64,000 nt of DNA. Origin: Cytidiella melzeri. Its lineage: Eukaryota > Basidiomycota > Agaricomycetes > Polyporales > Irpicaceae. Within the stretch, counting starts at the first letter, position 1. Each line of letters begins with the position of its first letter. The notes under the pieces are model-generated. The model worked only from the letters and a program-made list of their open reading frames with translations, was not told the origin of the DNA and did no database searches. Location of the stretch: NCBI GenBank assembly GCA_022592445.1, contig JABYQR010000205.1:1-64000 (forward strand), in the 5' to 3' direction. Shown one piece after another: positions 56,719 through 64,000 of the stretch. Made by a program: the position numbers and the translations under genes.

Positions 56719-58440
56719 TCAAGTGCGAAGGAAGCCCTTCTTCTTGGTTTGCTGCGTTTGTGGTGAGTAAGAACAAACTCTCAAAACTGAAGATAGTGAC
56801 ACTCACGTTGGGCCTGTCTGGTGTCAACGGACGACCATTCTCAATGCGCCTCTTCTTGTCTTCAAGATCAAGGCGTTGCTTCTCGAGGGCGTCCTTCATC
56901 TCTCGATGTCTCGCATACAACTCCTCTTCAGACTGCTTGAGCTTGGCCTCCTTCTCCTGTACCTTCTGCTGGAACACCATCTTCATCTCGGCTTCCATCT
57001 TGGCAAGCTTAGCCTCATGCATGACACGCTCCTCTTGCAGACGGCTGGCAGGGCTACGGATGAAATATCAGGTCACTGCTGAGAGTGAGTAATAAGCAAC
57101 GTACTTGATCTCCTTGAAAACGCTCTGATCTTGGACAACGCCCATGCTGACCAGCTTCTCAGAACGCCAGTTCTCATACAAAACATCGTTGGTGTACTCG
57201 CGGAGCTCTTCCATGTATGTGCGGACGAGCATCTGGCGGAGCTTCACGAAGTCGCAATGGTCTTCGTTATCCACCTCCACGACACCCCAAGGGTAGGCAC
57301 GACCACGGACTTCGCGGCCATCCGGTGTCTTCACCGCGTGGTCAGAGCCCACGACAGCGAACGGAATCTTGCTGGCAATCTCCTCCGCTTCAGCAAGAGC
57401 TTCCTCATCCTCATTCTCATATGTCGGTGCTTGGAAAATTTGAATTTGGTGGTGGGCGATATCGGCGAGAATCTAACATGCTATCAGCGATACGGTCATA
57501 TTGGGTTTGAGAAGGCGACTCACGCGAGCCTTGAACTCCGCCACCTCCTCATCCGTGAGAGTATCAGCCTTGGCTATGATGGGAATCAAGTTGACCTTGG
57601 TGTGCAGTTGACGCATGAATTCCACATCAATATTCTTCAATCTGGCAGAAACAGTTAGCACGGTTTAGGCCGAGGGCGTAAAAAAAACCACGTACGAGTG
57701 ACCAGTAGGCTGAATGAAGTAGAGACATGCATGAACACGGTTGTCAACGAGTTTCTGCCTATTGACACGATTTTCTTGTTCCAAATAAGAGTCAAAACGG
57801 GACTCGATGTTCTCGACTATGGGCTTCCAGCTATACAGACGAGTTGAGCATGTCGGCCAAGCCACGTGCACAAAACAACAAACCTAGCCTCGTTGTTAAC
57901 AAAGTCACCAAAACCTGGCGTGTCGACGACAGTCAGTCGAAGGCGAACACCATTCTCTTCAATGTCTACAGTTTCATCAAAGTAAGTAAACACGTCAGAG
58001 AATTTTACTGCTCGGCTTACCGGCGCTAATACTCTCGATAGCGACGGTCTGGGGGCGCTCTGCGCTTGGGGGCAAAGGCTCCTTGGGAGGATAAAGACAA
58101 GTGTTGAAAAGAGTGTTAATGAGTGTGGATTTTCCTAGGCCAGATTCGCCTAGAGAGACGCGAAAACAATGTTAGGAGATGTGAGGTAGCAGAATTCGTG
58201 ACGACGGTGCGTACCGACAACCATGGTGGTGAACTGGAAGCCCTTTCGTACGCTCTTCCTGTGCACCTGGTTCGGCAGGTTGGCGAAACCAACGTAGCCC
58301 ATGAGCTTTTTCCGTATGATAGAAGAAACGGCTGGCTCGTGGCCTTGCTGGAGGAGGGATGGGCTGGAACCGTTCATCTTGCTTGTGCCGTTGGCTGTAA
58401 GCGAGTCGCCGTTGACGGAGGAAACGTACGAGTCTGTCAT
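56719..58440 (-). CDS. CDC3: Septin, Cdc3/AspB type
   Basis: Filament-forming GTPase of the septin ring at septa and bud necks. The start [20 protein letters not shown] precedes [20 protein letters not shown]. The polybasic [10 protein letters not shown] leads into the P-loop GESGLGKS, which spans an intron. [15 protein letters not shown] (G3), [15 protein letters not shown] and [15 protein letters not shown] (G4, AKAD) follow. The septin unique element is seen in [20 protein letters not shown] and [20 protein letters not shown]-terminal coiled coil ([20 protein letters not shown]) ends after a last intron with [10 protein letters not shown]. The subgroup call rests on the N-terminal and G-domain wording. 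Confidence 0.9.
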
Positions 58441-59113
58441 CTGTGCGTGAGGAGACAGATGAACAAGCAGTGAAAAAAGGACTGGTGAAGAGTAAGTGGC
58501 CCTACTTTTACGTCGTCGGGAAGGACGAGAGGTGGGATGAGGTTGGGAGACAGAGACCGAGGGCGTTCGCTTTGTTTGCGCCTGCTTGGCAGACTTGGGT
58601 GAGGCAACAACAAACGATTCTAAATCTCAAGTTTATTCCTCCTGCTTCCTGCCTCGATATATAACCACGTATGAACATACCCAAGGAACAACTTGCTCTC
58701 GTCCGGAGAGAGGGGGTGTAGGCGAGGTCATCGCCGTCGAGGTTATCGTTTCGTCTCCCTCCGTCCGTCGGGTCCGGCCTTGATTGCGGTCGAAGCAACT
58801 TCAGAGATGAATAACACGCCTTCAGTAGCGTATGGACATTCCATTCAATACATGTAGGCTGCTATCTCAGCGAAAAAACCAACTACATGAAAGTGAGTCC
58901 TCTATCATGTTACAGCAGGCAGTGTGTCTAAAGATACATTCGTTTAGGAGAGATACTGGCAGAACGAGTGTTGGGATTAGAATGAACGATGAAGTAAGTG
59001 AATGCATTTCCGGTGGGGGTATGCCCACCGTTCTTCTGATCATTGAGCGGCTGGAAGTAATAGAGTCCTTTGAACAACTCACTAAATCGACATTACGCCC
59101 GCAACGCACGTCC
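58441..59113. other. Intergenic, septin upstream region
   Basis: About 670 bases between the septin start and the 3' end of the next minus-strand gene. TATATAA (minus orientation TTATATATC) occurs near 58658. No coding signal. Confidence 0.4.
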
Positions 59114-59728
59114 TCAAGACTGCTCACATTGCCCGACGTCAATGAGCTCGTGGAATATTTGTTCTAGCGTCGTCTCGTCCACGTCTGGTTCCTCGAAGCT
59201 GTCTTTGGAGCCCCACCAGCCCTGGTCTGGTGTTGTTCTGCAACCTGTGGGGGTGGGGCGCGGAGGCCTGATCTCGTAGCGACCTCCCAAGTCCGTGAAG
59301 GAGTAGGCCGGTTGCCCCTCTGCCATGAACAACCTTCGCGCATCCAAGCCTTGAGTTTGGTCCCTGGACCCCTCTCCATGCGCCTCTCGACGAGCATCGT
59401 ATTCTGCGCCCACTCCCAGGCTGCAAACGTCACCTCTGAAGACGTAAGCCGAGTCGTTGTGGCCCAGCGCGAAGGATGGTTCGCCAGACCAGTTGTAGAT
59501 GGTGGTTCCCACAGACGGTAGGTATTTGTGGCCAGGCTGTGGTGTCTGTGTCGGCAGGACGGCCACGAACTTGCCCTTCTCCATACGGAAAAGGCGCACT
59601 TCTTTCATGAACGCTTCCCATCCAAGCTTCGAGGATTCCTCAGCCTCTTCTAAGTCAGGCTGAGTACGGAGATGGCGATCCATCAAGCCAGCTGTGGATT
59701 GTTTTAGGGGTGTGGTGTGGGCAGACAT
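59114..59728 (-). CDS. Hypothetical protein
   Basis: Single-exon frame of 204 codons, MSAHTTPLKQSTAGLMDRHL to GQCEQS. Mostly hydrophilic, with aromatic patches (SSKLGWEAFMKEVRLFRMEK, YLPSVGTTIYNWSGEPSFAL). Acidic at the C-terminus (EEPDVDETTLEQIFHELID). No signal peptide or membrane segment and no domain I know. The overlapping frames on the same strand look like shadows. Its length, composition and good ATG support a gene, but without any similarity I can name. Confidence 0.55.
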   Translation of the reverse strand: MSAHTTPLKQSTAGLMDRHLRTQPDLEEAEESSKLGWEAFMKEVRLFRMEKGKFVAVLPTQTPQPGHKYLPSVGTTIYNWSGEPSFALGHNDSAYVFRGDVCSLGVGAEYDARREAHGEGSRDQTQGLDARRLFMAEGQPAYSFTDLGGRYEIRPPRPTPTGCRTTPDQGWWGSKDSFEEPDVDETTLEQIFHELIDVGQCEQS

Positions 59729-60093
59729 CGTCGACGAGGAAGAGGACTAGGAAGGCAAGGTTGTGTGGACGAGCAGAACAGGCAAACCAGGGGTATGTGT
59801 TGTCTAAACCAGTTAGAGATGCATGTCAACGTCGTAGAGAGTGATTACAGAAGCATAAGGAGAGGAATTGCAGTTCTTTGACGACGGCCAGAGGTCATGG
59901 TGGCCAATTTGCTAGAGAAGCCACACTTTATGGCTGGCAGGTCCTTTCAACACGGGGAAAATATATGGGACAAAGGATTGCTTTGACTTCACCACCACTG
60001 CTCCCAGTGGCACAAGCCTTGGGCCAGCCAACACGCTGTTGTGGCTTTGTCTACGTGCAACGTTTGTGCGATTATCCACATGGCCCAACCCGC
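59729..60093. other. Intergenic
   Basis: About 365 bases between two minus-strand genes; promoter of the hypothetical gene and 3' UTR of the nitrilase. Nothing distinct. Confidence 0.4.
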
Positions 60094-61276
60094 CTAAGCC
60101 GCACTTCTTGACCTCGGCGGGACAAGACCAAATTCGAATACTGACCAAAGATTCAGTCTGAATCCACCACGATCAACTCACGGATTGGACGTACCATCCG
60201 GCCTTGCATAATGGCCCACGACGTCGAGATCGAACTTCCCTCTCACAATATCGTCTAGGTGGAGGTCAGCTGTCAACACACCTTCTTTTCCCAGCAAAGG
60301 GCCCGCTAGGACCTTGCCAAGCGGGTCGATGATGACACTTCCTCCAGCAATCATGACATTGGAAGGATTGCGATCGTTAGCATCTGCCACGGCGTGATCT
60401 GCAGGGTAGTCTTTCTCTTGCGCGAACTGACAAGCTGCCAGGACAAAGCATCGTCCTTCGATGGCGATGTGGTTCATTGTGTGTTGCCAAACAGGTCGAC
60501 TGTCGACAGTCGGCGCGCAGTATATCTGTGTGCCCTGTGAATAGTAGTATGTTCGGACTATGTGCTGCGTCATTGAAGTTTATGTCGCAGCGGAAAAAAC
60601 AACACTGACGCAAGGGCATGTAATTCTCCCTATGCCAGAATAGTTAATCTCGATATCCACCGAATATTCATAACTCTTACCAGCATATCGTGGCAGACAG
60701 CTTCGCTTTAACTGCATGGCCTTCCTTCTGTTGGAACGACACTTCGGGGACCGGAAGGGTAGTAGCATCTCCCTGGCCCCAGATAACCCTCTCCATGGCA
60801 GTCGGAAGCAATTTTCGGTGTTTCGTGAGATATCCATGAACAGGATCGACGAAGACAACTGTGCAATAGAGTGTGCCGATATCCTTCTCGATGACTCCGA
60901 CCACTATAAACACGCCTGTATCGCGGCTTATGGCCTCAATGCGATGAATGGCATCCGATGCGGGCACTGCGATGGCAGAGTTCCAGTAGCGAAGGTATTC
61001 ATCCCTGCCTTCAGGAGCACGGTCGCCTACCACAACGCCGAACGCGCTGAACTTTGGATATCCACCTACGCTGGCAACGCGACGAGATTTGAACATAGTA
61101 AGCTTCGAGCAAAGCCACAAATAAACTCACAATGCCTCTGGGAATACAGCTAGCTGGGATCCCGCCTTCGCCGCTACCTGTGCGTAGTACTCCATTCTAT
61201 TCAACGTCGCAGGAATTGAGTACGCCGCTGTGCAAGTTTGTATAACCGACGCTCGTATCGTATTTGTAGCCGACAT
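60094..61276 (-). CDS. Nitrilase
   Basis: Carbon-nitrogen hydrolase of the nitrilase branch, hydrolysing nitriles to acids and ammonia. The start MSATNTIRASVIQTCTAAYS is followed by QLAVFPEAFVGGYPKFSAFG (catalytic Glu; joined by an intron with acceptor before CGTAGG). DTGVFIVVGVIEKD and LTKHRKLLPTAMERVIWGQG (catalytic Lys) follow. KLSATICWENYMPLRQ carries the catalytic Cys, again across an intron. Then come YCAPTVDSRPVWQHTMNHIA and GGSVIIDPLGKVLAGPLLG. A final intron with acceptor TTGGTCAG near 60131 gives RPDVFEFGLVPPRSRSAA. The triad is intact. The substrate is unknown; fungal members include aliphatic and aromatic nitrilases. Confidence 0.88.
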
Positions 61277-61468
61277 GTTCAATCAAGCTATAGCGGGTCC
61301 AAACTCGTTGCTTTGGACACTGTAGATGGCTGTACGTGGGTGAGTATCTGCCAACTGCAATTTCGCAAGGCGTTACCGGTGAATCGGGTCACATGATGGG
61401 AGTCTGGGAAATCGTGTACAATGCAGTAGAAATTAGGAAGCAGTGAGCATCGACGATATGATATAGTT

Positions 61469-62338
61469 CTAAAGGGTGCTAGGAGTTGACGGAGACGCAG
61501 AAGGTCGTACAGGAAGCCACTCCTTGGGGAAGTCCTTGATAGAGGGCTGCGACCTTCCACGGCCCTTGGTTTTTCTGACTTTTGCCTCCAGATGTCGGGT
61601 GTCGAGAGGAAGGTCGGAGAACTTGTCTTTGCCCTTCTGATAACCACCTTTGGTATCAGAGGGATTCGAAAGGGAGCCCAGAAGCACTCACATTAGACTC
61701 CCCAATGAGGCGGTCGAGGGTATCACTGACCCACTTCAAATTTTGCGCAGGTAGCGGGAAGTCCTCACATGAGATCTTGACAAAACCATGCTGTCCGTTT
61801 TTCTCCCCTACACTGATCCCGGAGTCCTTAGGTGGTTCTGGCGTCCAACGCACGCCTGCCAACAGTTTGAACTTGTGACGAGCAGCCCCATCCTTCAGAG
61901 GTAAGCGGGCCACAGGTACCACGACCGTACGCTTGCGCTCTACCGGATGCGCCTCTCCACCATACGACACAGAGCGTATGACAAGAGGATGTGACGGAGG
62001 AGGTGGAACGAAGGGTTTTCGATATGCTGTCAAGCCACCTCCGGATTAGCATGGCACGCGCAGAAATGGACTGAATACCTGCCGACTAGCTGTGGCATTT
62101 CATGCTCAATGAGACGCATATAATAAAGCAGCTGTCGCTGCTGCTGGAGCATGAGGTGCCCATAGGACGAGGAATCGGTTTGGCGGTTTCCGTCAGATTG
62201 GGTCAAGTCTTTTATCGTGGCTTCAGGTAACGCTGTCCTCTTCGGCCGTCGACTGAGGGTGGGCAGCGACACTGAGAACAGTCTGGCATGATTCGAGAGA
62301 CCCAGTGTCGCTCTCTGGCTTTTCACGAGCGTCGCCAT
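61469..62338 (-). CDS. RSM24: Mitochondrial small ribosomal subunit protein mS35
   Basis: The presequence is MATLVKSQRATLGLSNHARL. Exon 1 ends LLYYMRLIEHEMPQLV. Exon 2 reads AYRKPFVPPPPSHPLVIRSV, VPVARLPLKDGAARHKFKLL, AGVRWTPEPPKDSG and VKISCEDFPLPAQNLKWVSD. The last exon has KGKDKFSDLPLDTRHLEAKV and SIKDFPKEWLPV. These are mS35/Rsm24 family features. Joining exon 1 to exon 2 in frame requires a GC-AG intron (donor G|GCAGGT near 62081, acceptor TTGACAG near 62031); the nearby GT donors give the wrong frame. The last intron ends at TTATCAG. The frame is open upstream of the ATG, but the presequence supports this start. Confidence 0.82.
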
Positions 62339-63457
62339 GCTCGCGGTCGTCGACGGGATGAGAGAGCGTGAGCGCTTTGTTGAGCGTACTTTCCCCGGGC
62401 CGTATTCATACCATCCGAGGCTGTTGTCCGCCCAAATCTCATCTTGTCGCCCACCATGACCCCCACTCTTGCTCATCGACACTGCGCTGTTCACAGTCAA
62501 AATGGTTGGAAAGTATATCAAGAAGCCAAAGCAAGAGTCTGAAACATACCCAATTCTTGCCAAGTAGCTTCGGACTACTTTGAGCACTTCTTTTCACTGC
62601 ACTCATGGTACGCTACTCTACTTCTTGGGATAATCACCGTCATCTGCACGCCATGCACTGACTGAGTAGCTGTGCTATGAGATAGGCCTGAAACCTGAAG
62701 GCATTCAACTCCGTCATAGTTTGCAGTCAGGCGGGTCTGGCGATCATGACTTGGATATGCCAGGAGGAATGTCACGCGTTTGGGAGAAAGAGCAGCATCG
62801 TATATCGCAACTGGCTTGCAACTTGACGCTGCTGCACATGCTGGTCGTTTTCTCATCGTCTTTGAGACGCGTAGAAACTCCAGTGCGTCATATCCAGTCT
62901 TTCCCAACCCGTATGTAAATAACATGACCACAGATGCGTATCGTCGGTACCCATGCTAGGCTGATACCACCGGGGTACGAGTCATCCCTCAGGCCACAGG
63001 CTTGGTTTCGCCGAGAAGTTCACACATGTCTCAACGTGAAGCGAAGATTGGACATGACATAGTGAGGTGAGCTATCTATATCTTTTCATATTGGCAGTAT
63101 AGATGACCTACTAACCACGGGTTTCTTCCGCGCCCTCACTCTAGAAGTTTCACTTACAACAGTTGACGTCCCAGCAGGATGAGCCAGGCTCTCGACTTGA
63201 TACTCTCACTTCGCAACGTTGATGCCTGTCTTTGCTACCAGTATACTCTACTGTTGATTCATTTACCCTGTGTCGTCTCTTTGTTCTTACCGTATCCCAC
63301 GGTCGAAATGAAATGTAGTGAGCGCCTTCTTGAGCGCACAGTTTAGCACTTCGCCGTGATCGTCTTAGTTGGCTCACTTCATCTCGGAGTCCTAACCATC
63401 TCGTCCTACACTCTTGAGCAACCATCATTTTATCCGACCCGCAGAAAGAAACATAGA
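62339..63457. other. Long intergenic region between divergent genes
   Basis: About 1.1 kb between mS35 (minus) and the CZIB gene (plus). Two minus-strand frames, 62575-62931 and 63150-63497, are open. The second has a GTAAGA donor after RPWDT and a helical Arg-rich stretch (LRDEVSQLRRSRRSAKL), so a spliced minus-strand gene is possible. I recognise no family and cannot fix its exons. Confidence 0.3.
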
Positions 63458-64000
63458 ATGGTCGTGAGTCGCTCATCGACGCCGCGTTGACCGCCATTTA
63501 CGCGGCCTCAAACAAAAAAGCGTCTCCTCCTCTCAATCAAAGCAGAGCTCGAGAACGTCACCGATCTCGCTCCAGCCGACGACAGCTTTGAGTACTTCTT
63601 CCAGGTGCGGTGCGTCTCTCCTTTCTCCCCGTTCGTTCTACCTCACTGGACATTCCCGACGTTTACACCGCAGGTCAAGTGCAACAGCTGCCATGAAGTA
63701 CACCCAAAGTTCATAGGCATCAATCGCGTCGTACGTCCCCCCCTCTCGCCCCTCCAGACCGCCTCGGTGTAATCATGACTTCAAATACCCTCTCATAGGA
63801 AGAGCGCGAGGTGTCTGGTGGAAAGGGCAACAAGGCTAACTTTGTGTGGCGCTGTGGGTCCTGCAAGAGGGAGCACTCTGCCAAGTTTGAAGACAAGTCA
63901 CCGACGATCGCCTACACCGCAGATTCCAACGGTCAATTCGCTCCTTTCCTCACCATCGATTGCCGTGGTTTGGAATTCGTCGGGTTCCAGCCCAGGGTAT
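63458..64000 (+). CDS. CXXC zinc-binding protein (CZIB/DUF866), partial
   Basis: 5' part of a gene cut by the window end. The first coding exon is only ATG GTC (63458-63463), followed by GTGAGT and a 57-bp intron. Exon 2, at 63521, reads RLLLSIKAELENVTDLAPAD and DSFEYFFQ. Exon 3 has VKCNSCHEVHPKFIGINRV (first CxxC). Exon 4 has EEREVSGGKGNKANFVWRCG, SCKREHSAKFED (second CxxC) and FLTIDCRGLEFVGFQPR, and a donor GTAT begins at 63997. This is the UPF0587/C1orf123 family; it binds zinc and its cellular role is poorly known. Confidence 0.88.

Noticed and set aside
62575..62931. Minus-strand frame of 118 codons as a gene
   Set aside because: No recognisable domain, no clear splice partners and mixed composition; described only as part of the intergenic region.

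Overview
This window is nuclear DNA of a filamentous basidiomycete, most likely an Agaricomycete. Genes are dense, lie on both strands, and are split by many short GT-AG introns of about 50-70 bases. Leaders are pyrimidine-rich, and the proteome is eukaryotic (26S proteasome, septin, importin alpha, ESCRT-III, mitochondrial ribosome). The proteins most resemble those of mushroom-forming fungi, judged from remembered family features rather than any search.

Layout. 1-2 kb: a decayed cytochrome P450. 2-13 kb: a seven-helix receptor, Vps20/CHMP6, a U-box cyclophilin, a PPR protein, a Mim2-like outer-membrane protein and an MFS sugar transporter. 13-23 kb: a mitochondrial DEAD-box helicase (MRH4-like), a TM7S3/TM198-type membrane protein, an unknown protein and a CSL (CBF1/RBP-J) transcription factor. 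23-34 kb: pyruvate kinase, ribulose-phosphate 3-epimerase, a repeat-bearing secreted serine/alanine protein, COX13 (cytochrome c oxidase subunit 6A) and RPN2. 34-44 kb: a transposon island. It holds a small secreted protein, a nearly complete chromodomain Ty3/gypsy element (LTRs 449 bp, TSD CTTTG), a second, degraded gypsy pol fragment, and a 435-bp Harbinger-type MITE inside that fragment. 44-64 kb: a 2-hydroxyacid dehydrogenase, importin alpha, LSM5, bS16m, an ACBD6-like protein, mL44, succinyl-CoA ligase alpha, an MTR10/transportin-3 receptor, a Cdc3-type septin, an unknown protein, a nitrilase, mS35 and the start of a CZIB/DUF866 zinc protein.

Most genes are unlinked housekeeping genes. 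About a third act in mitochondria (PPR, Mim2-like, MRH4-like, COX13, bS16m, mL44, LSC1, mS35), but they are not arranged as one unit.

The most notable signals are as follows. First, four perfect YGTGGGAA sites lie just upstream of the gene for CSL, the factor that binds that sequence, which suggests autoregulation. Second, the retroelement has an 11-nt primer site complementary to the predicted 5' end of its own RNA (Tf1/sushi-type self-priming). Third, it has a G_GGT_TTT slippery site plus stem-loop at the gag/pol junction, and a tandem TAG TAG inside gag. Fourth, a 50-bp piece of the dehydrogenase gene lies in the neighbouring relic and differs from the gene only by CpG transitions.
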